A stretch of DNA of 64,000 nucleotides, taken from Empedobacter tilapiae. GTDB lineage: Bacteria > Bacteroidota > Bacteroidia > Flavobacteriales > Weeksellaceae. Shown here piece after piece: positions 25,815-35,574 of this stretch (position 1 is the stretch's first letter; every line of letters begins with the position of its first letter). A program made the translations under genes and the position numbers. The stretch lies in NCBI RefSeq assembly GCF_004785645.1, contig NZ_SRPE01000010.1, positions 62,301-126,300 of the forward strand, written 5' to 3'. A model generated the notes under the pieces. That model did not search any database. It saw only the letters and a program-made list of their open reading frames with translations, and was not told the DNA's origin.

Positions 25815-26381
25815 ATGAAATTAGCTCTTTTGTTATCAAGTATCTTTTTATTGTTTAATGGATGTCTTTCTTTTAAAGAAGTTGATAGTCAAAAAAACAA
25901 TTTAGATGTAACAAATATCAAAAAATTAAATGGTAATTATCAAATTATTCAAATAAATAATGACTCTATTTATAAAAAACAAAGAGTATATAGTAACTTA
26001 TTTCAACAATTAGATAGAAAACTAATAAAGGACACTCTACATATAGATTCGCTAAAAACCTATTCGTTAAAAATAGACATTTTAAGTAAAAAAAAGATGA
26101 AGCTTCTTTATCTTGAAAATGGTACTTTATTTAGAGAACGAGTAATTAAAACTAAACTAAAAAAAGATGGCTTTTTGTATTTAAAAAATAAAAACTTTCA
26201 GCCACTTTTAATCCCTTATATTGCTGGTGCAATTGATATTAATAAAATTAGATTTGGTTTAGATACTAACAATAATCTAATCTTAGATGTTGCTAATCAT
26301 ACTTCAGGAGCTATTTTACTTATTGCATTTTTAGACGGACGAACTAATAAATATAGGTTAACTTATGAAAGAATTGATTAA
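25815..26381 (+). CDS. Hypothetical lipoprotein
   Basis: A 188-residue protein with a lipoprotein signal (SIFLLFNGC, Cys17). The mature part is lysine- and asparagine-rich with beta strands, ending GAILLIAFLDGRTNKYRLTY. I do not recognise a family. It is the second gene of the pair beginning at 25182 and converges on the lipoprotein gene ending at 26389 with only 7 bases between. Confidence 0.65.
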   Translation: MKLALLLSSIFLLFNGCLSFKEVDSQKNNLDVTNIKKLNGNYQIIQINNDSIYKKQRVYSNLFQQLDRKLIKDTLHIDSLKTYSLKIDILSKKKMKLLYLENGTLFRERVIKTKLKKDGFLYLKNKNFQPLLIPYIAGAIDINKIRFGLDTNNNLILDVANHTSGAILLIAFLDGRTNKYRLTYERID

Positions 26382-26388
26382 TAATAAT

Positions 26389-27141
26389 TTAATATGTAAC
26401 ATTAATTAACTTCGGTTCATCAGCAATTAACTCTGAAAAAGTATAATTAAACTCAACTGTTTTCTGATCTAAACTAAAGTTACTTCCATTTTCTGAACTT
26501 GCAGTTATTTTTTGAGGTGTATGAATAATTAATTTATATTTAAACAAACTAGAATAAGTTGACTCACCACCAAATTGTGTTGAAAGACCATTTATTAACT
26601 TTTCATAAGCTGCTTTATCTATTTTAATTTCAACCTTATTTTTTGTAATTACCTTTTGATTATTAATATATTTAGAACTGAAAGGATTATCAATTGCATT
26701 AAAAAAATCAAATAAAAAATCATTCAACAACTTAGATTCAGAAGCCATATTTTCATTTGTAGAAACTAATTCAGTCGAATAATTTAGTGTTTTAAAATCA
26801 ACCTTAATAATATGTTGCTTTACTTTTTCATAAGTTGTTTTATTATTCGCTAAAAACTTGTTTGCTGCCTCATTATGACTTTTTAATAATTCATCATTAT
26901 TCTTGATTTCTGTAAAAAATTTTTCAAGCGTCATTCCTTTTTCCATAGCTTGCACAAATTTTTTTTGTTCATCCAAAGTACTAAAGAAATCATTTTGATC
27001 TGGAATATAGGTTTGTAATTCAGCTCCATCTACATTGTATGTATACTTTATTTTGCCATCTTCTTGTATCGTAAATTCTTCTTTTATTGTACAAGACGTT
27101 ATACCTATTATTGTTAAAAAAGTGAATCCTATTTTTTTCAT
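26389..27141 (-). CDS. Hypothetical lipoprotein
   Basis: Started at the ATG at 27141 the protein has 250 residues and a lipoprotein signal MKKIGFTFLTIIGITSC (Cys17). The frame extends eight residues further upstream, but the signal peptide argues for this start. After the cysteine comes TIKEEFTIQEDGKIKYTYNV, a strand pair found in many Bacteroidota lipoproteins of this kind. The middle is helical (LDEQKKFVQAMEKGMTLEKF) and the C-terminal part strand-rich. The function is unknown. Confidence 0.68.
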   Translation of the reverse strand: MKKIGFTFLTIIGITSCTIKEEFTIQEDGKIKYTYNVDGAELQTYIPDQNDFFSTLDEQKKFVQAMEKGMTLEKFFTEIKNNDELLKSHNEAANKFLANNKTTYEKVKQHIIKVDFKTLNYSTELVSTNENMASESKLLNDFLFDFFNAIDNPFSSKYINNQKVITKNKVEIKIDKAAYEKLINGLSTQFGGESTYSSLFKYKLIIHTPQKITASSENGSNFSLDQKTVEFNYTFSELIADEPKLINVTY

Positions 27142-27244
27142 TTCAATTATACATTTAAAATTCAAAAATAGTATAAATTATTATTTTAAATCTCACTAAA
27201 AATAATGGTTTTAGGCAATTCATTAACGATTGAATAAAAATCTT

Positions 27245-27252
27245 TATCTTTG
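27245..27252 (+). promoter_or_regulatory. -7 box of the S46 peptidase gene
   Basis: TATCTTTG, 40 bases before the ATG at 27293. A -33 TTG at normal spacing is not obvious. Confidence 0.45.
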
Positions 27253-27292
27253 GAATTCTTAGAAATCGGTAGAATAAAATAATCAAATAAAA

Positions 27293-29461
27293 ATGAAAAA
27301 ACTATTCGTTAAAGGATCTATTTTAATGGCTTTGTTTGCAAACTTTAGTGCTTTTGCTCAACAAGGTGGTGGAATGTGGATTCCAACAGAATTGAATGAA
27401 AAGGAAATGAAAGACATGGGATTGAAAATCTCATCAAAAGACATTTTCAGTACAGGAGATAAAAGTATCAACAATGCAGTTGCTCACTTTGGTGGCGGTT
27501 GTACGTCAGAGGTTATTTCTCCAAATGGTTTATTATTAACTAATCATCACTGTGGTTATGGAGAGATCCAAGCGCATTCATCTTTAGAAAATGATTATTT
27601 AACAGATGGTTTTTGGGCTAAAGAGTTGAAAGACGAATTACCAAACGAAGGTCTAACAGCCACTTTTATTGTAGATATTAAAGATGTAACTACTGCAATA
27701 TTAGCTGGTGTTAATGATAATATGTCGGAGGAAGATCGTAACAAAATCATCAAGAAAAATATTGAAGATTTTAATGCTAAAAGCAAGACAGAATCTTATC
27801 GTTCAGTATTTATCAAACCTTTTTACAAAGGAAATAAATATTACCAATTTACGACAGAAACATACAAAGATGTTCGTTTAGTTGGTGCGCCACCTTCTGC
27901 AATCGGAAAATATGGAAATGACACAGACAACTGGGTTTGGCCACGTCATACAGGAGATTTTTCGATGTTTAGAATTTATGCAGACAAAAATAACAAACCT
28001 GCAGATTATTCTCCAGAAAACGTTCCTTACAAACCAAAACATTTCTTACCTATTAATATTTCGGGAATTAGCGAGGATGATTTCACGTTTGTATATGGTT
28101 TCCCAGGTACAACAGACGAATATTTACCAGCTTCTTCTATCGAACAAATAAAAGATGTCATCAATCCTGCGCGTATTAATGTACGTACGATTGCGTTATC
28201 TCACATTGATAAAAAAATGCGTGAAGACAATGCAACTCGTATTGCTTATGCTTCTAAGCAAGCACGTATTTCGAATGCACACAAAAAGTGGATTGGTGAA
28301 GTTTTAGGATTAAATCGTTCGAAAGCTGTAGAAAAGCGTCAACAACATGAGCAAGATTTCATGAATCGTATTGCGAAAAACCCTAAATTAAAAGGTCAAT
28401 ATTCGAATATTATTTCTGAATTAAATCAAGTTAATAAGGCAAATCAAGATTACAATTTAGCGTATACAATGTATTCTGAAACGTTTTTCTCAAATTCAGA
28501 AACATTTAGAATGGCGTTAACATTGAACAATATTTTGAATGCTGTTGGACAAAAAAATTACGCAGAAACAAAAGCTAAAGCTTTGAATACAGTTGCGTCT
28601 ATGCACAAGGATTATAATCCTGAATTAGACAAAACCATTTCTTCTGATTTGGCAGATAATTATTTTAAAGTTGTTCCTCAAAATTTATTACCAAATACAA
28701 CTGCAGCGAACATTAAAACTGCTTTAGGAAATTCGGTTATCAACGGAACAAAAAAAATCAACGAACAATCTGTTTTAGGAAATATCAAAGCGTTAGCTGA
28801 AAATGATACTGAGTTTATCAAAGCCTTAAAAGAAGATGCTCTAATTGCTCAAATTCGTTTGATTTTAGATGCAAATCAAACTAAAGTAACGCCTACATAT
28901 TTAGCGAATCAAGATAAAATAAACAAGTTGATGCGTACGTATATGAAAGCCCAAATGGATGTATTTACAGACAAGAAAATCTTTCCAGATGCGAATTCTA
29001 CTTTACGTGTAACTTACGGAAAAGTTGATGGTTACCAACCTCGCGATGCGGTTTATTACGAGCCTGTAACACACATGGAAGGTGTCATGGAAAAATATAT
29101 TCCAGGTGATTATGAATATGATTTACCAAAACAAATGGTAAGTTTATACGACAAAAAAGATTACGGAAAATATGCTGATAAAAACGGTAAATTACCTGTA
29201 AACTTTATTGCTACAAACCATACAACTGGTGGTAATTCTGGTTCTCCAGCATTGAATGCTAAAGGAGAATTAATCGGTTTGAATTTTGACCGTGTTTGGG
29301 AAGGAACGATGTCAGATTTAAATTATGATCCTGAAATTTGTCGTAATATTATGGTTGACTCTCGCTACATTTTGTGGGTAGTTGACAAGTATGCTAATGC
29401 GCAACGTTTGATTGATGAAATGACAATCGTTGACGAAAGCAAAAATACGAAGAAAAAATAA
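27293..29461 (+). CDS. S46 family dipeptidyl-peptidase, DPP11-like
   Basis: A 722-residue periplasmic serine peptidase with a signal peptide ending SAFAQ. S46 enzymes remove dipeptides from the N-terminus of peptides for uptake. The catalytic histidine is in LLLTNHHCGYGEI, the aspartate in YGNDTDNWVWPRHTGDFSMF, and the serine in TTGGNSGSPALNAKGE (Ser649). Arg667 lies 18 residues after that serine, which matches the Ser655/Arg673 spacing of Porphyromonas DPP11. In that enzyme the arginine gives preference for Asp or Glu at the second position; DPP7 has glycine there. The call of DPP11 rests on this one position plus overall length. Confidence 0.9.
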   Translation: MKKLFVKGSILMALFANFSAFAQQGGGMWIPTELNEKEMKDMGLKISSKDIFSTGDKSINNAVAHFGGGCTSEVISPNGLLLTNHHCGYGEIQAHSSLENDYLTDGFWAKELKDELPNEGLTATFIVDIKDVTTAILAGVNDNMSEEDRNKIIKKNIEDFNAKSKTESYRSVFIKPFYKGNKYYQFTTETYKDVRLVGAPPSAIGKYGNDTDNWVWPRHTGDFSMFRIYADKNNKPADYSPENVPYKPKHFLPINISGISEDDFTFVYGFPGTTDEYLPASSIEQIKDVINPARINVRTIALSHIDKKMREDNATRIAYASKQARISNAHKKWIGEVLGLNRSKAVEKRQQHEQDFMNRIAKNPKLKGQYSNIISELNQVNKANQDYNLAYTMYSETFFSNSETFRMALTLNNILNAVGQKNYAETKAKALNTVASMHKDYNPELDKTISSDLADNYFKVVPQNLLPNTTAANIKTALGNSVINGTKKINEQSVLGNIKALAENDTEFIKALKEDALIAQIRLILDANQTKVTPTYLANQDKINKLMRTYMKAQMDVFTDKKIFPDANSTLRVTYGKVDGYQPRDAVYYEPVTHMEGVMEKYIPGDYEYDLPKQMVSLYDKKDYGKYADKNGKLPVNFIATNHTTGGNSGSPALNAKGELIGLNFDRVWEGTMSDLNYDPEICRNIMVDSRYILWVVDKYANAQRLIDEMTIVDESKNTKKK

Positions 29462-29480
29462 TTTTTTTTATTACATACTG

Positions 29481-29507
29481 AAAACCACGTTTTTATAACG
29501 TGGTTTT
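29481..29507 (+). terminator. Intrinsic terminator of the S46 peptidase gene
   Basis: AAAACCACGTT and AACGTGGTTTT arms with a five-base loop and T run. Confidence 0.88.
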
Positions 29508-29605
29508 TTTATTGAAATAAACGTAAGATTCAAATAAAATCTTAAGAAATAAAACTATATTTATACCTACTATTTAAAAGATTGTCAAAATAAATATACT
29601 TAATT

Positions 29606-30754
29606 ATGGAAGTCATTAAAAAATGGCCGTTTTATTTAAAGCTAGCCTGCTCATTATTGTCTATCATTTGTTTAACATTTATATCAATAATTGGCAAAAG
29701 TATTTTGGTTCCATTAATTTTAGGATTTTTAATTTCTATATTACTAGCTCCAATTTGTTCTATATTTGAAAGATATTTGCGTTTACCTCGCGCTATTTCA
29801 AGTATAATAACTACTTTATTATTTGCAGCTTTTATTCTAGGAATTTTTTATATGATTGCTATTCAAATGGCTGATATAGCAAATGAGTGGCCAATTTTCC
29901 AAAAACAAATTATAGAAGCTTTTATCGATTTACAAAAATGGATTCATGAGACCTTTGGCATTAATTCTCATGCACAAATGGAATATTTTACCAAAAATAT
30001 TAAAACAACTATCGAAACGAGTACAATTGTAATTGAAAAAGTAATTTCAATTGTTTCTTCAATGGCTGTGACAATTCTGTTTACATTTTTATACATTATT
30101 TTTCTTCTGATTTATCGTCGCCATTTGGTTAAGTTCTTGTATTATGCTTTCAATTCAAACACACATGATCAAGTATATAATGTTATTACATCTATTCAAA
30201 AAATGGTAAAACAATACTTAATTGGACTGTTTCTTCAAATGTTAATCGTTTCAATTTTAGCTTTTATTGCTTTTTCTATTCTTGGACTTAAATATAAATT
30301 TGTCTTAGCTATACTGACAGGAGTTTTGAACGTTATTCCTTATGTAGGAATTATTATTTCATTAATTGTTACTCTAATTATAACATTTGCAACAATGTCC
30401 GCATCAAAATTATTTTTTGTATTAATTGCTTTTATTGCTATTCATGCTATTGATGGAAATGTTGTAATGCCTAAAATAGTTGGTTCGAAAGTAAAGATTA
30501 ATTCTCTTGTAGTTGTAATTGGTCTTGTCATTGGAGAAATGACTTGGGGAATTATGGGAATGTTATTATGTATTCCAATTCTTGCTTTAATGAAAATTGT
30601 TTTTGATAATGTTACAGAACTGAAACCTTGGGGATATTTATTAGGAGACGAAGATTCTACAGAAATTGATGATGATTTAAATACATTTCTAGCTAAAAAA
30701 AAACCAAAAAAATTAAAGAAAAAAGCAAAGAAGTTGGACGAGAATATTGAATAA
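29606..30754 (+). CDS. AI-2E family transporter
   Basis: A 382-residue membrane protein of the AI-2E (YdiK/PerM/TqsA) family. It has N-terminal spans at about residues 10-50 and 60-85, a long amphipathic region, and the conserved C-terminal block containing GVLNVIPYVGIIIS, HAIDGNVVMPKIVGSKVKIN and WGIMGMLLCIPILALMK. The last 45 residues are very lysine-rich (AKKKPKKLKKKAKK), a cytoplasmic tail. Family members export small molecules or protons; autoinducer transport should not be assumed. Confidence 0.9.
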   Translation: MEVIKKWPFYLKLACSLLSIICLTFISIIGKSILVPLILGFLISILLAPICSIFERYLRLPRAISSIITTLLFAAFILGIFYMIAIQMADIANEWPIFQKQIIEAFIDLQKWIHETFGINSHAQMEYFTKNIKTTIETSTIVIEKVISIVSSMAVTILFTFLYIIFLLIYRRHLVKFLYYAFNSNTHDQVYNVITSIQKMVKQYLIGLFLQMLIVSILAFIAFSILGLKYKFVLAILTGVLNVIPYVGIIISLIVTLIITFATMSASKLFFVLIAFIAIHAIDGNVVMPKIVGSKVKINSLVVVIGLVIGEMTWGIMGMLLCIPILALMKIVFDNVTELKPWGYLLGDEDSTEIDDDLNTFLAKKKPKKLKKKAKKLDENIE

Positions 30755-30787
30755 TCTAATTTCTATTTTACATAATTATCACTCTTT

Positions 30788-31214
30788 ATGAAAAACAATT
30801 TACTTTTCATTTTTAGTTTATTGATTTTCAGTATTTCTTGCGAAAAGAAGTTAGAAAAAGAAGTAAATAAAATATATAATACAATGTCAATTGATGATAG
30901 AAATTTATCTATAAGAATTTATAAATATTCTGATTCAATAGATTTTATTACATGGAAGAATATCAATGATTACACAACAAGATCATTCAAAAATTTCTAA
31001 GAACGATAAAAAAGCATTAGAAGAGAATATTTATAAAGTAGTTACAACTCCATATGAAAATGAAATATTTTGCACAGACTATGTGGGGAAAATAAGTATT
31101 AGTATGTCCAATCATAATAGCACTTATTCTATGAATCTAAATTCCGTTTGTGATTGGACAACCTTTAATGAAGAAACTAAGAATATTTCTAAAATAATTG
31201 ATCGTTATAAATAA
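30788..31214 (+). pseudogene. Frameshifted small lipoprotein gene
   Basis: Two overlapping frames look like halves of one gene. The first (30788-31000) encodes a lipoprotein signal with ISC at Cys18 and stops after RSFKNF. The second (open from before 30966 to 31214) continues with ISKNDKKALEENIYKVV and ends ISKIIDRYK. Removing one A from the run of five A near 30988 would join them into a protein of about 141 residues (RSF-K-ISKNDKK). The break is either a real mutation or a sequencing error. No family is recognised. Confidence 0.6.
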
Positions 31215-31240
31215 AATTTTATTTTATCAAATAGAATGAG

Positions 31241-31261
31241 AAACTGAAATAAATTCAGTTT
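31241..31261. repeat. REP-like hairpin
   Basis: AAACTGAA (31241-31248) and TTCAGTTT (31254-31261) with a five-base loop, embedded in 'TGAG...TGACA'. This resembles the extragenic palindromes (tgtca-actgaa-ttcagt-ctca) scattered in many flavobacterial genomes. Only one copy is obvious in this window. Confidence 0.45.
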
Positions 31262-31265
31262 GACA

Positions 31266-31310
31266 ATACAAAAAAAGTCTATAACAAATTGTTATAGACT
31301 TTTTTTGTAT
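31266..31310. terminator. Bidirectional terminator with 20-bp perfect arms
   Basis: Arms 31266-31285 and 31291-31310 are fully complementary (core GTCTATAAC/GTTATAGAC flanked by seven A and seven T) around a five-base loop, between convergent genes. Confidence 0.92.
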
Positions 31311-31324
31311 TATGTAATTTGAAG

Positions 31325-31900
31325 TTAACTGTTCTTCAAATATTTTTTTTCTAAGAAATAATATAATTTCAGGAAAACAATAGAAAAAAATATTCCGATA
31401 AGCGTTCCGAAAAATATATCTCCCGTAAAATGCACACCAACATAAACTCTACTGTAAGCAACCATTAACGCCCAAACAAGTAAGACATACAATAACCATT
31501 TGTAATAACGTCTCAAAAGTATTCCCATAAAAATTGCAATAGCCATATGATTAGATGCATGCGCCGAAGTAAAACCATATTTACCTCTACCCTCGCAATC
31601 TATCGGACGAAATAATCCTTGAATTGATTCGGTGTAACATGGACGAAAACGTTGAAAAGTATTTTTTAGGATATTTGTAAATTGATCAGCACAAGTTATC
31701 ATTAGTGCAATACAAATCCCTGCTAACAAGGTTTTTTTCCAACCAAGTTTCACATAAAGTAAGATGAGAAAGATTACATAAAGTGGAATCCATGTTTTTT
31801 TATCAGTTACTAATAACCAAAACCAATCCCATTTCTCGTTACCTAAGTTATTGAAATACAAAAAAAATTGTACATCCCAATCAAAATAATCTTGTATCAT
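31325..31900 (-). CDS. PAP2 superfamily phosphatase
   Basis: A 191-residue membrane phosphatase of the PAP2/undecaprenyl-diphosphatase type with about five spans. The three catalytic motifs are visible: KNTFQRFRPC (KxxxxxxRP), FTSAHASNH (PSGH-type, with T for P and A for G), and SRVYVGVHFTGDI (SRxxxxxHxxxD). It probably removes a phosphate from a lipid substrate on the periplasmic side. Its ATG overlaps the stop of the TatA gene by one base. Confidence 0.92.
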   Translation of the reverse strand: MIQDYFDWDVQFFLYFNNLGNEKWDWFWLLVTDKKTWIPLYVIFLILLYVKLGWKKTLLAGICIALMITCADQFTNILKNTFQRFRPCYTESIQGLFRPIDCEGRGKYGFTSAHASNHMAIAIFMGILLRRYYKWLLYVLLVWALMVAYSRVYVGVHFTGDIFFGTLIGIFFSIVFLKLYYFLEKKYLKNS

Positions 31901-32445
31901 TATCTACTAACTGTTCCTCCTAAACCTAATGTTTCATTAACAATTATTGGTTCTTCTACAACAGATTCTACCTTTTCAATAATTGGTTCTGTTGCTTCTG
32001 TCCCTTCTCTAACAACTGCATCCAAATCTATTTCAGAGTCATTAGATTTCATTACTGGAGCATTTGTATCTTTTAGAGCTAAATCTACAGTATTGTCTTG
32101 ATGAATTGCATCATGAATTTCATCTACTGGATTACGAACCTCATCAAAAGATTTCTGAAAATCTTCCATTGGATTGATTTTCTGGAAAGAATCTTTTATT
32201 TCGTTCATTGGATTTAACTCTTTTATTGTATTCTGAATATCTTTTGTAGGATCAACTTCCTGTACAGGATTCATGATTTCTTGTTTGATATCTTCAGAAG
32301 CTTCTTTTAATTTGCGTACAGCAGTTCCCAAACCACGAGCAATTTCTGGAATTTTGTCTGGTCCAAAAATCACTACAGCAACCACCATAATAATCACGAC
32401 TTCCTGGAAGTCTAAAAACGCTGGGTATATTACTAAACTATTCAC
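31900..32445 (-). CDS. Twin-arginine translocase TatA/TatB-type subunit
   Basis: A 181-residue protein with one N-terminal membrane helix (EVVIIMVVAVVIFGPDKIPE), the conserved FGPDKIPEIARGLG hinge and an amphipathic helix (AVRKLKEASEDIKQEI), as in TatA/TatB. The C-terminal 110 residues are acidic and repeat segments of the type NPMNEIKDSFQK, NPMEDFQKSFDEV and NPVDEIHDAIHQ. The long tail makes it more TatB-like in length, but a single subunit often serves in Bacteroidota. TatC is not in the window. Confidence 0.9.
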   Translation of the reverse strand: MNSLVIYPAFLDFQEVVIIMVVAVVIFGPDKIPEIARGLGTAVRKLKEASEDIKQEIMNPVQEVDPTKDIQNTIKELNPMNEIKDSFQKINPMEDFQKSFDEVRNPVDEIHDAIHQDNTVDLALKDTNAPVMKSNDSEIDLDAVVREGTEATEPIIEKVESVVEEPIIVNETLGLGGTVSR

Positions 32446-32483
32446 AAAACAAATGTATAAAATCTAAATGGAGTAAAAGAAAA

Positions 32484-32511
32484 AAAGCCATCAAATTTCT
32501 TTGATGGCTTT
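32484..32511 (-). terminator. Intrinsic terminator of secDF
   Basis: AAAGCCATCAAA (32484-32495) and TTTGATGGCTTT (32500-32511), four-base loop, between secDF and tatA. Confidence 0.9.
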
Positions 32512-32537
32512 CTTAAAATTTATTTAAAATTTGAATC

Positions 32538-35453
32538 TTATTTATTCATTTGACCTTTTTTAGTAAAGTCATACAATAAAGGAGATGCAACGAAAATAGA
32601 TGAGAATGTACCAATTACGATACCGATTAATTTCGCAAACATAAATCCTTTAATTGATTCTCCACCAAATGCAAAGATGATTAATACGATTAAGAACGTT
32701 GATAAAGACGTATTAATTGTACGAGATAATGTTTCTGATGTAGAAATATTGATAATGTCGTACAAATTGTGTTTTTTCTCAACTGTTAAATTCTCACGAA
32801 TACGATCTAAAATAATAATCGAGTCATTCATCGAGTAACCAATTACCGTTAAAATAGCTGCAATAAACGCTTGGTCAATCTCCATATTGAAAGGCATTAT
32901 TCCTTTTAATAAAGAGAAAACTCCTAATACAATAATTACGTCATGCGCTAATGCTATAATTGTTGATAATGAGAATTGCCAACGTTTAAACATAATGATT
33001 AAGTAGAAGAAAATTGCTACTAATGCTAAAGAAACCGCTATATAAGAAGCTCTTGTTGTATCATCAGCAATTGTAGGACCTACTTTTGCAGAAGACATTA
33101 AACCAATTGAAGCATTATCTTCTGAGAAATCTTTCTCAGACATATTTGCTGGTAAATATGACTTAAGACCTGTATATAATTTATCTTTAATCTCGTCATC
33201 AACATTAGTTCCATCTTCGTCAGCTTTGTAAGCTGTTGTAATTTTCACTTGGTTTTGACCTCCATATGTTTTTACTTGAGGTATCATTTTTTCTCCTTCT
33301 AAAACAAATACATCACCTAAACTTTCAGAAATCTGTTGAGGATCTACGTGTTTATCAAAACGAACTGTATATGTACGTCCACCTTGGAACTCGATTCCCA
33401 TATCGAATCCTTTCGTGAAAATAGAAATCAATGCAACGACTGTTAAAACAATTGAAATCGCATAAGATATTTTTCTTGTTTTTAATAAATCAACTTTGAT
33501 ATTCTGTAACCAATGCGCTGTAAATGATGTATAAAAAGGAACCGTTTTTCCTTTTGATAAACGCCCTTCTACGAAATAACGTGTAATAAAAATAGCTGTA
33601 AATGTAGAAGTAAAAATACCAATCATAAACGTTGTTGCAAAACCTACAACAGGACCTTTACCAAAGAAGAATAAAATTAATGCTGTGATAAACGACGTTG
33701 AGTTAGCGTCTATAATTGCAGAGAAAGCTCCTTTCCAAGAATAAGCGAAATCTACTGCTTGACGCAATGATTTTCCTTTTCTTAATTCTTCTTTTACACG
33801 TTCGTAAATTAAGATATTCGCGTCCATTCCTGTTACCAATGTCAAGATAATCCCGGCAATACCTGGTAAAGATAATGTAGCTTTAAGTGATACTAAAAAT
33901 CCTAATAAGAATAATAAGTTAATGATTAATGCAATGTTAGCATAAATACCTGCACGACTATAGTAAAATAACATCCAGATTAATACTAATGCAAATGCAC
34001 AACCAAAAGCAATTAATGAACTATTAATAGCTTCTTGTCCTAATGATGGACCAACAACCTCAGCAGAAACAATTTTAGACGAAGCTGGTAAAGAACCTGC
34101 TTGTAAAATATTAGCTAAATCTTTTGCTTCTTCTAATGTAAAGTTTCCTGAAATTTGAGAATTACCTCCTGTAATCTGGTTTTTGATGTTTGGCGCTGAA
34201 TAAACCATGTTATCTAACACAATTGCAACACCTTGTCCATTTCTATCTACTGCAGATGGTTTTAATTCATCTGTAATACGTGCCCATTCTTGTGCTCCAG
34301 CTGGATTCATTTGCATTGAAACAACTGGTTCATTTGTTAAGGAACCTGCATTACGTTCTGCAGAAGCAGAAACTACTTTATCTCCAGTAATTAACGGTTC
34401 TTGTGACCCATTTTTACCTTTTAAAACATAAAACTCTAATAATTTAGGAGCAAACTTATCGTTTGCTTGTTTTCCTAAATCCATTGGTTTATTTGCCCAA
34501 GAATATTTGTAACCTCTAATATTTGCTGGTAATCCTGATACAAAACCTTTGTCTTGCATTACACGATTTACAACAGCAGTATCTTTAACATCTACAACAA
34601 AACTTGCGTTAGAACCTGCTGGTTGCATAACTTCAGCTAAAGTTTTGATTGGTTGTCCTTTATCATTCTTTACATTATATTTTTCTGTGTTAACACTAGA
34701 AAAGTATTGTAAAACTGTCGGATCTTGGCGAACAACTTGCCAAAATTCTAACTTAGCTGTAGATTGTAATAATTTTTTTACACGATCAGTATCTGAAACA
34801 CCTGGTAATTCTACCAAGATACGCCCATCTCCTTTATCTCCTAAACGTTGAATTACTGGCTCAACAACACCAAATTGATTGATACGAGAACTAATTACAT
34901 CATAAGCTGTTGCAACTTTAGCCTCTATATCTCTACGAATAACTTCTTTTACTTGATCGTCAGAAGCATTGTATGCTATTTTATCTGCATTATTTTTATT
35001 TCCAAATAAATCTGCAGCAGCATATTTAGTTCCTCCTTTTATTTTATCAAATTCTTGAAAAAATAATTCAACATAAGGTACGTTACCGTTCGTTTTTTGA
35101 GCTTTATCTGTAGCGTCCAAAGCCTCTGCCAACATAGGGTTTTGACTTTTCGCTGATAAATTCTCTAATAAATCTCTTTCAGAAACCTGTAAGATTACGT
35201 TGATACCACCTTTCAAATCTAATCCTAAATTGATTTCATTGTTTTTGGCATACGTATAATCGTACTTAATAATTCCCAAATCAAGTGGATGTTGAGCCAA
35301 GCTATCTAAAATTCTTGGTTCATCTTCTGGCTTACTCGCTAAGTGCGCCGCCTCATGCTCCACTTTAGTTGTGTACCAAGTATAACTTAGTTGTCTGATA
35401 CACAAGAGACTTAAAATAATTGCAAATGCTGCAATGAGCCATCTTCCTCGCAT
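32538..35453 (-). CDS. secDF: Fused protein translocase subunit SecDF
   Basis: A 971-residue fusion of SecD and SecF, the RND-type pair that uses the proton gradient to assist late steps of Sec export. The SecD half (about 1-620) has LGLDLKGGINVILQV, the periplasmic P1 domain with GRILVELPGVSD, and GMDANILIYERVKEEL in the membrane. The SecF half (about 650-971) has DMGIEFQGGRTYTVRF and GYSMNDSIIILDRIREN. Fused SecDF is standard in this phylum. A canonical promoter lies just upstream (35485-35516). Confidence 0.97.
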   Translation of the reverse strand: MRGRWLIAAFAIILSLLCIRQLSYTWYTTKVEHEAAHLASKPEDEPRILDSLAQHPLDLGIIKYDYTYAKNNEINLGLDLKGGINVILQVSERDLLENLSAKSQNPMLAEALDATDKAQKTNGNVPYVELFFQEFDKIKGGTKYAAADLFGNKNNADKIAYNASDDQVKEVIRRDIEAKVATAYDVISSRINQFGVVEPVIQRLGDKGDGRILVELPGVSDTDRVKKLLQSTAKLEFWQVVRQDPTVLQYFSSVNTEKYNVKNDKGQPIKTLAEVMQPAGSNASFVVDVKDTAVVNRVMQDKGFVSGLPANIRGYKYSWANKPMDLGKQANDKFAPKLLEFYVLKGKNGSQEPLITGDKVVSASAERNAGSLTNEPVVSMQMNPAGAQEWARITDELKPSAVDRNGQGVAIVLDNMVYSAPNIKNQITGGNSQISGNFTLEEAKDLANILQAGSLPASSKIVSAEVVGPSLGQEAINSSLIAFGCAFALVLIWMLFYYSRAGIYANIALIINLLFLLGFLVSLKATLSLPGIAGIILTLVTGMDANILIYERVKEELRKGKSLRQAVDFAYSWKGAFSAIIDANSTSFITALILFFFGKGPVVGFATTFMIGIFTSTFTAIFITRYFVEGRLSKGKTVPFYTSFTAHWLQNIKVDLLKTRKISYAISIVLTVVALISIFTKGFDMGIEFQGGRTYTVRFDKHVDPQQISESLGDVFVLEGEKMIPQVKTYGGQNQVKITTAYKADEDGTNVDDEIKDKLYTGLKSYLPANMSEKDFSEDNASIGLMSSAKVGPTIADDTTRASYIAVSLALVAIFFYLIIMFKRWQFSLSTIIALAHDVIIVLGVFSLLKGIMPFNMEIDQAFIAAILTVIGYSMNDSIIILDRIRENLTVEKKHNLYDIINISTSETLSRTINTSLSTFLIVLIIFAFGGESIKGFMFAKLIGIVIGTFSSIFVASPLLYDFTKKGQMNK

Positions 35454-35484
35454 AATGTTTAATTGATAAATAAATTTTGACGGA

Positions 35485-35516
35485 CAAATATAATAGTCTT
35501 GAAAATACTTTCACAA
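35485..35516 (-). promoter_or_regulatory. Promoter of secDF
   Basis: On the minus strand TTG (35516-35514) and TATATTTG (35492-35485) are 21 bases apart, matching the flavobacterial -33/-7 pair; the ATG is 31 bases further. Confidence 0.7.
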
Positions 35517-35574
35517 TTTTTTAAGAATAAATCGAAAATGAATGTCCGTTTTTCGAAATTCGTTATTCTATAAT

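Noticed and set aside
27882-28151. Second frame inside the S46 peptidase gene
   Set aside because: The main frame has the catalytic aspartate motif here and is continuous; the other is a shadow.
34207-34851. Two plus-strand frames opposite secDF
   Set aside because: Composition is that of a reverse complement of coding DNA and secDF is intact.
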